Positions 45,446 to 54,190 of a stretch of DNA of 64,000 nucleotides are shown here, one piece after another. The position numbers and the translations under genes were made by a program. Under the pieces are notes generated by a model. That model was not told the DNA's origin, did no database searches, and was given only the letters and a program-made list of their open reading frames with translations. Source of the DNA: JAPPHA01 sp965220985 (GTDB lineage: Bacteria > Pseudomonadota > Alphaproteobacteria > Rhodobacterales > Rhodobacteraceae); NCBI GenBank assembly GCA_965220985.1, contig OZ244854.1:310001-374000 (forward strand), in the 5' to 3' direction. Position 1 is the first letter of the stretch. Every line of letters begins with the position of its first letter.

Positions 45446-46333
45446 ATGGTGGACTTTTCGAAGGTGAAGGCCATTGATTTTCACACGCATGCCGAGGAGC
45501 CCTGCAACGCCTGCCGGGACGACGGCTACAACGAGTTCCAGGCCGGGATGGCTGCCTATTTCAAGAATCCCGCCGGTGCCGAAGGCATGCTGCCAACCGT
45601 GCAGGACACGGCAGCCTACTATCGCGAACGCAACATCGCCGCCGTGATCTTTCCCGTCGATGCGGAGCGGGAAACGGGTTTTCGGCGCTATTCCAACGAG
45701 GAAGTGGCCGAGATCTGCGCCGAAAACGACGACATCCTGATCCCCTTTGCATCGGTCGATCCCCACAAGGGTCGCGCCGGCGCCCGCGAGGTGCGCCGTC
45801 TGGTGCGCGATTTCGGGGTGAGAGGGTTCAAGTTCCATCCGACCATGCAGGGGTTCTATCCCAATGACCGCGAGACCAGCTACACGGTGCTCGAAGCCTG
45901 CGCGGAGGAAGACGTCATCACGCTTTTCCACACCGGCCAGACCGGTGTCGGATCCGGCATGCGCGGCGGCATGGGAATGCGGCTGAAATACTCGAATCCG
46001 ATGCATCTCGACGACGTGGCAGTCGACTTCCCCGACCTGCGGATCATCCTCGCGCACCCGAGTTTCCCGTGGACAGAGGAAGGCCTCGCCGTCGCCCAGC
46101 ACAAGCCGAACGTCCATTACGACATGTCCGGCTGGTCACCGAAGTACTTTCCCGAGACCTTTGTCCGGTACGCCAACTCCATCCTGAAGAGGAAGATGCT
46201 CTTCGGCTCCGATTGGCCGGCGATCACGCCGGACCGCTGGCTGGACGATTTCGCCAAGATGCCCTTCAAGGACGAGGTGCGACCGCTGATCCTGAAGGAA
46301 AACGCCATGCGGCTTCTCGGAGAAACCGCCTGA
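45446..46333 (+). CDS. Amidohydrolase-2 family enzyme, beta-ketoacyl-CoA hydrolase candidate (CouO-like role)
   Basis: A 295-residue TIM-barrel metal-dependent hydrolase. Metal-ligand segments are IDFHTHAEEP near the N-terminus, RGFKFHPTMQGFYP, IILAHPSFPW and LFGSDWPAITPDRW. Members of this family act as decarboxylases or C-C hydrolases on aromatic substrates; in the Rhodococcus p-hydroxycinnamate pathway a related amidohydrolase (CouO) hydrolyses 4-hydroxyphenyl-beta-ketoacyl-CoA to the aryl acid and acetyl-CoA. The same role is inferred here from the neighbouring ligase, hydratase and dehydrogenase. Only a weak G-rich ribosome-binding site precedes the ATG. Confidence 0.85.
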   Translation: MVDFSKVKAIDFHTHAEEPCNACRDDGYNEFQAGMAAYFKNPAGAEGMLPTVQDTAAYYRERNIAAVIFPVDAERETGFRRYSNEEVAEICAENDDILIPFASVDPHKGRAGAREVRRLVRDFGVRGFKFHPTMQGFYPNDRETSYTVLEACAEEDVITLFHTGQTGVGSGMRGGMGMRLKYSNPMHLDDVAVDFPDLRIILAHPSFPWTEEGLAVAQHKPNVHYDMSGWSPKYFPETFVRYANSILKRKMLFGSDWPAITPDRWLDDFAKMPFKDEVRPLILKENAMRLLGETA

Positions 46334-46490
46334 GTCCCGACCCGCTTTGGGGATGGAATATCCGCAGGCCCTGGAGGTCCGACGATCGCTGCCGGAGCTG
46401 CCCCCGTTTCGGCGTGCGCGACTTGCGGCGCGGCCGCGGTAAGCAACCGAGCCGGATCAGATCAACACCGCGTGCACAAGGAGCCTGCGT

Positions 46491-47201
46491 TCAGACCCGC
46501 GAGGCCTCGAATTGGGCCCAGGCCTCTTCGAGGCGCTCGATGTCAAATCCCGGCTCGCGGGCCGGCCCGAGCACGATCGCCTCGCGCTCGACCGAGCGAT
46601 GGATCGCGGATGCGAGGTCAGGAACCACGTCCCATGGGATGACCAGCGCGCCGTGACGGTCGGCGTGGACCAGATCGCCCTGCTCGACATGCATCCCCAT
46701 GATCTCGACCGGAGTGCCGATCTCGACGACATGAACGAACCCGTGACTGACGCCGATGGATCCCGCGAGTATCGGAAAACCGTCATCGATGTCGCCAAGA
46801 TCGCGCATGACACCGTTGGTGACGGCGCCTGCAAGACCGAGGCCCTTGTGAACGGCGACATGGACCTCACCCCACCAGGCGGCCGTGCAATTCGGAACAT
46901 CCGTGTCCTCGACGACCGCAACCGCGGGACGCGCGCCCGAGGCCATCGAGCGAAAATACTCCATGCGCCGGGCCCGAATGATCTCGGGTCCTTCGCTGGG
47001 CGGCTGGCGGCCCGCGATTCTTGCGGTTCGGGCAATCCCGACCATGGCCGGCGCATTCGGGTCGGTATGTTGCATCGTGCCCAGAGTATGGCAATTGAAC
47101 CCGCGCTTGCCCTGGGCAACCTCGATCGCATTGCACACCGTCGGCGTGTCCACCTTGCGAAGGATCGCAAGCAAGTCCCGAGGGATCACGTTCTCAGCCA
47201 T
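46491..47201 (-). CDS. RraA-like / HMG aldolase family protein
   Basis: A 236-residue protein with the RraA fold: KVDTPTVCNAIEVAQGKRG at the start, the central GLGLAGAVTNGVMRDLGDI, and VEQGDLVHADRHGALVIP. The Arg-Asp of GVMRDL is the part shared with the 4-hydroxy-4-methyl-2-oxoglutarate/4-carboxy-4-hydroxy-2-oxoadipate aldolases, so an aldolase or oxaloacetate decarboxylase activity is possible; true RraA (RNase E inhibitor) is another option but is usually shorter (about 160 residues). GAGGAG precedes ATG 47201. Overlaps the upstream hydrolase by 16 bases. Confidence 0.82.
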   Translation of the reverse strand: MAENVIPRDLLAILRKVDTPTVCNAIEVAQGKRGFNCHTLGTMQHTDPNAPAMVGIARTARIAGRQPPSEGPEIIRARRMEYFRSMASGARPAVAVVEDTDVPNCTAAWWGEVHVAVHKGLGLAGAVTNGVMRDLGDIDDGFPILAGSIGVSHGFVHVVEIGTPVEIMGMHVEQGDLVHADRHGALVIPWDVVPDLASAIHRSVEREAIVLGPAREPGFDIERLEEAWAQFEASRV

Positions 47202-47881
47202 GTTCTCAACTCCTCGTTGGTTCGCTCGGGCTGCTCCAGCGTCGGCATGTGTCCCGCTCCGGGAATGATCGCGAGACGCGATCCGCTGATCAGTTCGTGC
47301 ATCAATTCGTGGCGTTCGATCGGGCACAATCGATCGTCCTCGCCGCAAAGAACAAGTGTCGGGACGTCGACCCGTCGCAGCGCGTCACTCTGATCGCGGC
47401 GTTGGCGAATGGCGTGCGACTGATCCCGAAACACGTCGGCGCCGAGATCCTCTGCCATTTCCATGCAGAGATCGAGCGTCTTGTCCTTCTCGGGGCCGTC
47501 GGCCAGGTAATGCGGCTTCAACTCGTCGCGCATGACAGCACGAAGCTCGCCGTTGCATACCCGCTCGACCCGCCGCTCCCTGACCGGGCCGATCTCGGGC
47601 GGATCAGCCAGTGGGTTCGTGTCGAGCAGAGCGAGGCGCGTGACGCGTCCGGGGAAGAGTCGGATCACCTCCATCGCCACGATCCCGCCCATGGACAGGC
47701 CGGCAAGCGCGAAGCGGGGCGGCGCCTGCTCGAGCACCCGGCGCGCCATTCCAAGAATCGTGGCCTCGCCCGTGAGCGGAATGAACATGACCGGACGCTC
47801 TTGCGAAAAAGCCATGATCTGCGGAGCGAACAGCCGGGCGTCGCACATCATGCCCGGCAGAAACACGAGCGGTTCGCGCAT
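47186..47881 (-). CDS. Alpha/beta hydrolase
   Basis: A 231-residue hydrolase. The entry strand LVFLPGMMCDARLFAPQ, the nucleophile elbow GLSMGGIVAME (catalytic Ser), LVLCGEDDRLCP (Asp) and IPGAGHMPTLEQPE (His) give a complete triad. The substrate is unknown; the pairing with the RraA-like gene suggests work on a small organic ester or lactone. GGAGG is 5 bases from the ATG at 47881. Confidence 0.88.
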   Translation of the reverse strand: MREPLVFLPGMMCDARLFAPQIMAFSQERPVMFIPLTGEATILGMARRVLEQAPPRFALAGLSMGGIVAMEVIRLFPGRVTRLALLDTNPLADPPEIGPVRERRVERVCNGELRAVMRDELKPHYLADGPEKDKTLDLCMEMAEDLGADVFRDQSHAIRQRRDQSDALRRVDVPTLVLCGEDDRLCPIERHELMHELISGSRLAIIPGAGHMPTLEQPERTNEELRTWLRT

Positions 47882-48104
47882 CACTGCCTCCACCTCTGCA
47901 TGGTCGGGGGCATAATGATTGACCGATCGCAATATGGACGGCACGCGTTGGAGGTACAGCCCTCACCCAGGCGCAAGGCCACGATCGCAATACACGAAGG
48001 ACTGACCGGAGCCGGCCGCGCTTCACATCGCGCGTTGGGTGAGACGCGCCCATCGACCGGGTACGATACCTTCATGGCCGCAATCTGCGCGGCGACCTGC
48101 GAAC

Positions 48105-49163
48105 TCACGTCCGGATGCGATCGCCGCTCGCCGGATCGAACAGATAGAGATGTTCGGCGTCCAGCGATATGCCCACGACATCGTCCTGATCCTTCCGCAA
48201 GTGCCTGTCACCCTTGGCAATCACCCGTTGCTGCCCCCACTGCACCGTCAGCAAGGTGGCCTCGCCGGTGTTTTCGAACGCGTAGATCCGAACGTCGATG
48301 TCGCCCTGCCCCGATTCCGTCACGTGCATGTCGTCGGCACGAACACCTAGAACAACCTGCGCTCGATTCGGCGCATCGATCCGGACCAGCCTGCTGCCGC
48401 CAGTGGTCACGAACATGCCCTCATCGATCGAGCCGTTGATGAGGTTCATCGCCGGCGAGCCGATGAACCCCGCGACGAACAGATTGGCCGGATCGTTGTA
48501 GATCTCGTCGGGCGTGCCGAGCTGCTGGATGATGCCGGCGTTCATGACCGCCACGCGATCAGCGAGCGTCATCGCCTCGATCTGGTCGTGGGTGACGTAG
48601 ACCGTCGTGATCTTGAGTTCCCGGCTGAGGTGCTTGAGTTCCGCCCGCATCGAGACCCGAAGCTTCGCGTCGAGATTCGACAGCGGCTCGTCCATCAGAA
48701 AGACCTTCGGCGTGCGCACGATCGCGCGGGCGAGCGCGACGCGCTGCCGCTGGCCGCCCGAAAGCTCGCGCGGCTTGCGGCTGAGGAACTCGGTCAATTC
48801 GACCTGTTCCGAGGCCCGTTCCACGCGCGGCCGGATTTCGGGTTTCGGAACCCCGCGAACCTTGAGGGGATAGGCGATGTTGTCGAACACCGACATGTGG
48901 GGATAGAGACCGTAGTTCTGGAACACCATGGCCACGTCGCGGTCCTTCGGCAGATCGTCGTTGACCATGCGGTCGCCGATCCAGACCTCGCCTGCGGTCG
49001 GCTCCTCCAGCCCCGCGATCATCCGCATGGTCGTGGTCTTGCCGCAACCCGAGGGCCCGAGGAGCACGAGAAACTCCCGATCCCTGATTTCCAGCGACTG
49101 GTTGTCAACGCCGACGAAATCGCCCCAGCGCTTTGTCAGTTCCTTGAGGACGACCTGTGCCAT
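48105..49163 (-). CDS. CUT1-type sugar ABC transporter ATPase (UgpC/MalK family)
   Basis: A 352-residue ATPase: Walker A GPSGCGKTT, Q-loop VFQNYGLYPH, signature RELSGGQRQRVALARA, Walker B VFLMDEPLSNLDA and H-loop VYVTHD, then the C-terminal OB/TOBE regulatory domain typical of MalK/UgpC. It powers the permease pair encoded just upstream. ATG 49163 shares a base with the stop of the permease gene (TGATG). Confidence 0.95.
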   Translation of the reverse strand: MAQVVLKELTKRWGDFVGVDNQSLEIRDREFLVLLGPSGCGKTTTMRMIAGLEEPTAGEVWIGDRMVNDDLPKDRDVAMVFQNYGLYPHMSVFDNIAYPLKVRGVPKPEIRPRVERASEQVELTEFLSRKPRELSGGQRQRVALARAIVRTPKVFLMDEPLSNLDAKLRVSMRAELKHLSRELKITTVYVTHDQIEAMTLADRVAVMNAGIIQQLGTPDEIYNDPANLFVAGFIGSPAMNLINGSIDEGMFVTTGGSRLVRIDAPNRAQVVLGVRADDMHVTESGQGDIDVRIYAFENTGEATLLTVQWGQQRVIAKGDRHLRKDQDDVVGISLDAEHLYLFDPASGDRIRT

Positions 49164-49990
49164 CAGCGCACCGCTCCCATTGTCATGCCCTGGACGAAAT
49201 ACTTGCGGATGATCGTCGCCATGACGAACATCGGCACCATGATGATGATGCCGGCAGCGCTCAGAAGGTTCCAAAGATCGCCCTCCTCGGCCTTGAACAG
49301 CGCGAGGCCGATCGGCAGGGTCACCGCATCCTTGTTGGTCAGTATGAGCGCGAAGAGGAACTCGTTCCAGGCGATGATGAAGCAGAATATGCCTGCAGTC
49401 AGCAGTCCCGGCGCCGCCATCGGCAACACGATGTTGCGAATGACCTGCAACCGCGAGGAGCCGTCGACCATCGCCGCCTCCTCGGTATCGAGCGGAATGC
49501 CGTCGATGAATCCCTTGATCATCCAGATGGCGAAAGGCATGACGATCGCGAGATTGACGAGGATCAGTCCAAGACGGGTGTCGAGCAGGCCGATGTCACG
49601 GAACATCACGAAAAACGGCAGGATGATCACGACGGCCGGCACGAACTGGGTCGCGAGAATCGTCACAAGCATCACGGTTTCGCCGCGCAGGCGGAACCGG
49701 CTGAACGAATAGGCCGCCATGGTCGCGATCGGAATCGCGAAGACGACCGTCACGAAGGCGACAATGGTGGAGTTCACGAGCTTGTCGCCGAGATCATAGG
49801 GCGCCTCGAAGACGGAGACGAAATTCTCGAACGTGGGCGTGAAGAACAGCTTCAGCTGGTACACGTCGATGTGGTTCTTGAATGCGGCCATGAATATCCA
49901 CAGGATCGGGACCAGCATGACAAAGGTTGCCACGAAGATCAGGGTCACCTGGACCGCATTCACCAGTCGCTTTCTCTGTTTCCCGGTCAT
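49163..49990 (-). CDS. CUT1 ABC transporter permease, MalG type
   Basis: A 275-residue inner-membrane protein with six hydrophobic segments and the coupling-helix EAA motif EEAAMVDGSSRLQVIRNIVL. The N-terminus (VTLIFVATFVMLVPILWIFM) and the conserved SFSRFRLRG region are those of MalG-like permeases. It starts at 49990, 6 bases after the stop of its partner permease. Confidence 0.94.
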   Translation of the reverse strand: MTGKQRKRLVNAVQVTLIFVATFVMLVPILWIFMAAFKNHIDVYQLKLFFTPTFENFVSVFEAPYDLGDKLVNSTIVAFVTVVFAIPIATMAAYSFSRFRLRGETVMLVTILATQFVPAVVIILPFFVMFRDIGLLDTRLGLILVNLAIVMPFAIWMIKGFIDGIPLDTEEAAMVDGSSRLQVIRNIVLPMAAPGLLTAGIFCFIIAWNEFLFALILTNKDAVTLPIGLALFKAEEGDLWNLLSAAGIIIMVPMFVMATIIRKYFVQGMTMGAVR

Positions 49991-49995
49991 GGTCG

Positions 49996-50874
49996 TCACG
50001 GCTTCCGAAACACGTACTTGGTGTAGGCAAAGGTCAGGAAGATCATCGGGATGACCATCAGCCATGCGACCGATGCGGCATAGCCGATCTGCCCGTATTT
50101 CATGCCGTTGAAGTAGATGTAATGGGACAGTGTCTGGGTCGCGGTCCCCGGACCGCCGTTGGTCAGCATGAAGATCTGGTCGAAAGTCTTGAGGCTGAAG
50201 ATCGACTTCAGGATGATCACCACCGCGAGCACCGGCGCCAGTTGCGGCAGGGTGACGTCGCGAAACACCCGCCAGCCAGAGGCGCCATCCACCTGTGCCG
50301 CCTCGATCGTGTCCCTTGGCACGCTCGCAAGACCGCCGATCAGCACCAGCGTCAGGAAGGGAATCCATCCCCAGACATCGGCCATCACGCAAACCGCGAA
50401 TGCCAGCACCGGATCAGCCAGCCAGCTGACATCAGCCAATGGCGGGATCATCACCCCGAAGAACGCATCGAACAGTCCGAACTCCGGGTTGAACATGAAC
50501 CGGAACGAAACGCCGATCAGCGCCGGGCTCATGGCAAACGGCAGGATCAGCAGTGTCTGCACGCCCGAGCGCAGTCTTCCGCCCGGCACCAGCAGCATCG
50601 CGAGGCCCAGCGCCAAGATCGTCGTGAGGCCGACGGTCAGAATCGTGTAGATGAGGGTAACCTGGACCGAATTCCAAAACGCTGGTTCGTTGGTGATTGC
50701 CCAGGTGAAATTCTCCCAACCAAGGTACTGGTTGAGCGAACCGGGGCGGTTGAGGCGACCAACGGTGAATGACAGCCGCAACGCTTCGATCAACGGCCAG
50801 ATCGCGGTGGCAAAGACGACGAGAACCGCAGGCAGAACCAACAGGTATTTCAGGGTGCGGTCTCGGATGTTCAA
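49996..50874 (-). CDS. CUT1 ABC transporter permease, MalF type
   Basis: A 292-residue permease with six hydrophobic segments and the EAA motif IEAAQVDGASGWRVFRDVTL. The end GGPGTATQTLSHYIYFNGMK is the usual MalF/UgpA pattern. Partner of the MalG-type permease that follows; separated from the binding-protein gene by 81 bases that hold a strong hairpin. Confidence 0.94.
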   Translation of the reverse strand: MNIRDRTLKYLLVLPAVLVVFATAIWPLIEALRLSFTVGRLNRPGSLNQYLGWENFTWAITNEPAFWNSVQVTLIYTILTVGLTTILALGLAMLLVPGGRLRSGVQTLLILPFAMSPALIGVSFRFMFNPEFGLFDAFFGVMIPPLADVSWLADPVLAFAVCVMADVWGWIPFLTLVLIGGLASVPRDTIEAAQVDGASGWRVFRDVTLPQLAPVLAVVIILKSIFSLKTFDQIFMLTNGGPGTATQTLSHYIYFNGMKYGQIGYAASVAWLMVIPMIFLTFAYTKYVFRKP

Positions 50875-50918
50875 TCCTCCCGGATTGGTCCCGTCCCTCG
50901 ATCACGAGGGGCGGGACT

Positions 50919-50944
50919 GCCGCGCCCCGATTGCGGGGCGCGGC
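50919..50944 (-). promoter_or_regulatory. Stem-loop after the binding-protein gene
   Basis: A perfect 11-base GC-only stem, GCCGCGCCCCG and CGGGGCGCGGC, with a 4-base loop (ATTG), beginning 12 bases after the binding-protein stop and before the first permease gene. No U-tract follows. Expected to favour the upstream binding-protein message. Confidence 0.75.
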
Positions 50945-50955
50945 ATGACATGGAG

Positions 50956-52272
50956 CTACTTGATGCGTCCGGCGCGACGCAGAACCCGATTGGCCTGCTC
51001 GGCTGCGGCAATCATCAACTCCCGCGTGTTTCCGCCCGCCGCCGCTTCGGCGATTGCCGCCGACAGCAGGTCGCCGACTTCGGGCCACTCGGCAATCTGA
51101 GGCATGATGTCGGACTTTTTGAGCGACTCCCACGCCGCCATCTGGATGTTGTCGTTGGCAGCGTTGACGTCCGGATCCGTCAGCGACGAAATGTGCGTCA
51201 CGACGTTGTTGACGATCCGCTTGCCCTTGACCTCGCGGACAGTGGCGTTGGCCTTGTCCATCTCCGGGTTCGACAGCCACTTGAGGAACTCCCACGCCGC
51301 ATCCTTGTTGGCCGAGTAGTCGGAGATCGCGAAGGGCATGGATATCGCGTAGGTCTTGGTCGTGCCGCTGTAGGACGGCATGCCGACGAACCCGACCTGG
51401 TCCTTGGTCAGCGTCGAGGTTTCCGGGTTCAGGAAGGCCGAGTAGAACCACCACCATCCCGGCACCATCGCGGAATTGCCCTGGCTGAACGACTGGCGCG
51501 CATCCTGTTCGACAAATGCCACCGAGTTCGGGTTGGCAACGCCGTGCACCGTCAAGAGCGCGATGTAGTCTTCGGTCGCTTTCAATGCCGCTTCTGTGGT
51601 CCAGCCAGCCGTGCCGTCTTCGTTGAACACGTCAGCGCCAGCTCCCCACAGGAAGTTCAACCAGATGAACAGCGACTGACGGTTGCCGTCATTGTTGTAG
51701 TAGAGCGCGATGGGAGAGATATCGTCATGTTCCCATGTGTCGGCCATGGCGGCGACCTCTTCCCACGACGTCGGCGGGTTGGGAATCAGATCCTTGCGAT
51801 AGAACAGCACCTGAGGGTGCGCTCGCAATGGGAAGCCGAGAGTTTGACCTTCAAACTGGGCCGAGCGCGCGAAGGCTTCCGGATAGCGATCCATCGAGAT
51901 TCCGTCGCGGGCCATCAGCTCGTCGATCGGCAAGAGCCAGTGGGCGTTCGGCGGCCCCCAGCTGTCGAGATAGTTCACGACATCGAAGGTTCCGCTGGCT
52001 GCGATGCCCTCGGCGTTGATTTTTTCTTGCAGCGAGCCGAAGGGGATGAAGGTCCACTCGGTCTCGATTCCGGTGAGTTCGGTGAATTCCTCGTCCCTCA
52101 GCATAAGCCCATCGAATTGCGGGGTGACGACGCTGAGAATGTTCAGCTTGGTGCCCTCGAACGGCTTGCCTTCGAGCAGGTTGTAAGGAACGTCCTGGGC
52201 GGTTGCGGCAAAAGGCGCGAGTGCCAAGGCTCCGGCTGCAACGCTTGCTCGCAACAGGTTTCGTCTGTGCAT
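50956..52272 (-). CDS. CUT1 ABC transporter extracellular substrate-binding protein
   Basis: A 438-residue periplasmic binding protein. The signal peptide MHRRNLLRASVAAGALALAP ends near ATAQ; the RR at positions 3-4 resembles a Tat signal but without the full motif. The mature part has the SBP_bac_1 pattern (WEEVAAMADTW, TTEAALKATEDYIALL, GNSAMVPGWWWFYSA). The ligand is probably a sugar or polyol, unknown. AAAGGAGG precedes ATG 52272. First gene of the four-gene transporter operon. Confidence 0.93.
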   Translation of the reverse strand: MHRRNLLRASVAAGALALAPFAATAQDVPYNLLEGKPFEGTKLNILSVVTPQFDGLMLRDEEFTELTGIETEWTFIPFGSLQEKINAEGIAASGTFDVVNYLDSWGPPNAHWLLPIDELMARDGISMDRYPEAFARSAQFEGQTLGFPLRAHPQVLFYRKDLIPNPPTSWEEVAAMADTWEHDDISPIALYYNNDGNRQSLFIWLNFLWGAGADVFNEDGTAGWTTEAALKATEDYIALLTVHGVANPNSVAFVEQDARQSFSQGNSAMVPGWWWFYSAFLNPETSTLTKDQVGFVGMPSYSGTTKTYAISMPFAISDYSANKDAAWEFLKWLSNPEMDKANATVREVKGKRIVNNVVTHISSLTDPDVNAANDNIQMAAWESLKKSDIMPQIAEWPEVGDLLSAAIAEAAAGGNTRELMIAAAEQANRVLRRAGRIK

Positions 52273-52768
52273 TGATCCCTCCTTTGATTGTTCTGCAATG
52301 CCCCCTGACACTAACGAAGCGAGGGGCTTCTCTCAAGCGGTCATCGCGGTATCACAAGGATGTTTCAGAAACTTTGTCGAACAATGGCCGGCGATTGAAC
52401 TCAACCGGATCAATGGGGCGGGCGATTTCGGATTGATTCCCGAAATCGTCGGGCGTCGGATACCAGACCGATGCGAAGGCATTCGTTCAGCCGCTTGTTG
52501 CTCCGAGGAATTTCGCGCACGGCTGTCTGCTGTCGGTCGGGCGACTTGGTCCCCACTTGCTCCCCACTTGGTCCCGACTTGGTCCCGCATGTCAGAATGA
52601 GACAAATCCATGTGGCGGTTTTCGTGCCCGGAATTCATCGAGTCGTCCATTGTTCATGCAGCAAGTTTGGCGCTCCTGGCCTTCGCGCCGGAACTGCCAA
52701 ACTCTTCGTTCGAGGCTGATGCACGTCATGTCCCGGGGGAACATTGCCCCTGCCACAGACTCGAGGGT
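52273..52768. other. 496-base spacer with a short tandem repeat
   Basis: Between the transporter promoter and the 3' end of the Schlafen/AlbA_2-type gene, both minus strand. Apart from the four-copy 11-mer at 52544-52587 I see no gene; short open frames on both strands lack domains. Confidence 0.4.
52544..52587. repeat. Tandem 11-mer repeat, four copies
   Basis: Units are ACTTGGTCCCC, ACTTGCTCCCC, ACTTGGTCCCG and ACTTGGTCCCG, head to tail. On the minus strand one frame reads RDQVGTKWGASGDQV, which resembles the variable repeat linkers found before the C-terminal domain of AlbA_2/Fic-type proteins. It lies downstream of such a gene and could be a relic of a second copy. Confidence 0.8.
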
Positions 52769-54190
52769 TCACCCAGCACGCCCCAAGCTCGCCTTCAGCT
52801 CCCTGCCCTTGCCCGTCAACCGGTACTTCTGCTTCCGGCTTTTTGGTTTGTCGGGGATTGTCATTTCGAGAAGTCCATCAGCCAGAGCCGGGCGCAAGTA
52901 TTCCCTTGCCAGGTTCACTCGATCCTTGAGTCCCAGGCAATCAAGAATTTCCACCCTTGTTCGTTCGCCATCCAGGCAACGAACAAGGTTCTCGACTTGA
53001 TGGCTACATGATGGGTTCATGATGGGTGACTTGATGGGTACATGATGGGTCACTTGATGGGTTTCCTGATCACCAGCACCCTCAACCTGCCTCGGGAACG
53101 TCGTCGTCACCCAGTAATCGGAGACATCGATAGCCGGCTCGGCAACTCCATAATCTTCGCACAATTGTCGGATACGGCGAATGCCTGTCCCGATCTGTTC
53201 GACCAGACCCATGCGGTAAAACATCCCGAACAAGAGCGGATTCCGCGGAATGCTCTTCACTCCCAGGAACTCTTCGCGCATTCCGGCCGGCAGACCTCCC
53301 GGGGTGACGATCTCCACGCGGTCGTAGAAGATGTGGACCTGTACATTGGCGGTGGATCTGTAATCTCGATGGGCAATGGCATTCACCAAGGCTTCCCTCA
53401 GTGCATCCTCTGGCAACTCGAGCCGCTCGTCTCTCCCTCGCGCATGCGGAATCAGAGCCGTGTTGAGTTTGGCCTGCAGATACGCGACGCAGTCTTCGAA
53501 AATGGAATAGAGATCGCCGGTGAAGTCCTTTCGGTCGATGATGTACACATTGGTCACGCCACGAAACAGCACGCAGGTCACTCCGGCACGCAACGTGTAC
53601 CGCGTGATGTCGTCGGCCAGCAGCCAAGCACCGGCGTGCGTCATCTCGCCGTCCTTGACGAGGTGCAGACTCTCGAGCGTCGTGACTGGATCCAGGCCTT
53701 CAGGCAGCCGGGCACGTCGCGCGAACCGCATCCAATTCTCGTCGGTCAGGTCCTTTTCAAGATCGAAGCTCGGGCATGGCGTTTCATCGAAACGGATCAG
53801 CCCTTCCTCAAAGAAGAACTCTCGGATCTCCGCTCGCGTGAGCTGTTGGCTGTTCGCACCTTCGCGGATGTAGAAACGGCCACCGAACGAGTAGGGCTTG
53901 CTGTGCTGGGCCGGCACGTCAACACGGATGACCTGATCGACGCTCTCGATTTCAACCGCAATAGGCGGGTCCGCCGTGCGGGCGACAGACTGAACTTCGG
54001 ACTTCAGCTTGTTGTGGTTGGAAACCCCGCAGATCTGTCCATCGTCAGCAACGCCCACGAGAACTGTTCCACCAGTGGCGTTGGCAAAAGCGCACAACTC
54101 TCGTCCGAGAGCAGACGACACGGAGCGCTTGAACTCGGTCGTGAAGCCCTCTCCGAGGGAGACGAGATCGGCCAAAGTCGAGGTGTTCAC
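52769..54190 (-). CDS. Schlafen/AlbA_2 domain protein with C-terminal winged helix
   Basis: A 473-residue protein. The N-terminal AlbA_2 (Schlafen) domain has GFTTEFKRSVSSALGRELCA, FANATGGTVLVGVADDGQI and GGRFYIREGANSQQLTR; then comes an ATPase-C-like domain with PEDALREALVNAIAHRDYRS and NPLLFGMFYRMGLVEQIGTG. A repeat-encoded linker (DQETHQVTHHVPIKSP) leads to a winged-helix tail (ALADGLLEMTIPDKPKSRKQKYRLTGKG). Such proteins are predicted DNA- or RNA-binding regulators or defence factors; none has a settled function. A strong GGGAGGG with 6 bases spacing before GTG 54190 decides the start. Confidence 0.88.
   Translation of the reverse strand: MNTSTLADLVSLGEGFTTEFKRSVSSALGRELCAFANATGGTVLVGVADDGQICGVSNHNKLKSEVQSVARTADPPIAVEIESVDQVIRVDVPAQHSKPYSFGGRFYIREGANSQQLTRAEIREFFFEEGLIRFDETPCPSFDLEKDLTDENWMRFARRARLPEGLDPVTTLESLHLVKDGEMTHAGAWLLADDITRYTLRAGVTCVLFRGVTNVYIIDRKDFTGDLYSIFEDCVAYLQAKLNTALIPHARGRDERLELPEDALREALVNAIAHRDYRSTANVQVHIFYDRVEIVTPGGLPAGMREEFLGVKSIPRNPLLFGMFYRMGLVEQIGTGIRRIRQLCEDYGVAEPAIDVSDYWVTTTFPRQVEGAGDQETHQVTHHVPIKSPIMNPSCSHQVENLVRCLDGERTRVEILDCLGLKDRVNLAREYLRPALADGLLEMTIPDKPKSRKQKYRLTGKGRELKASLGRAG
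52994..53062. repeat. In-gene tandem repeat of 11-12 bases, about six copies
   Basis: The core GATGG(G)T recurs at 52998, 53009, 53020, 53032, 53043 and 53055, so the spacing is 11, 11, 12, 11, 12. It encodes the linker between the catalytic part and the winged helix of the Schlafen/AlbA_2 protein. The mixed spacing keeps the overall frame. Slippage here would change linker length or shift the frame. Confidence 0.75.

Noticed and set aside
52544..53062. Short repeats considered as a CRISPR array
   Set aside because: Units are 11-12 bases with no spacers, and one set lies within a coding sequence; no cas gene is near.
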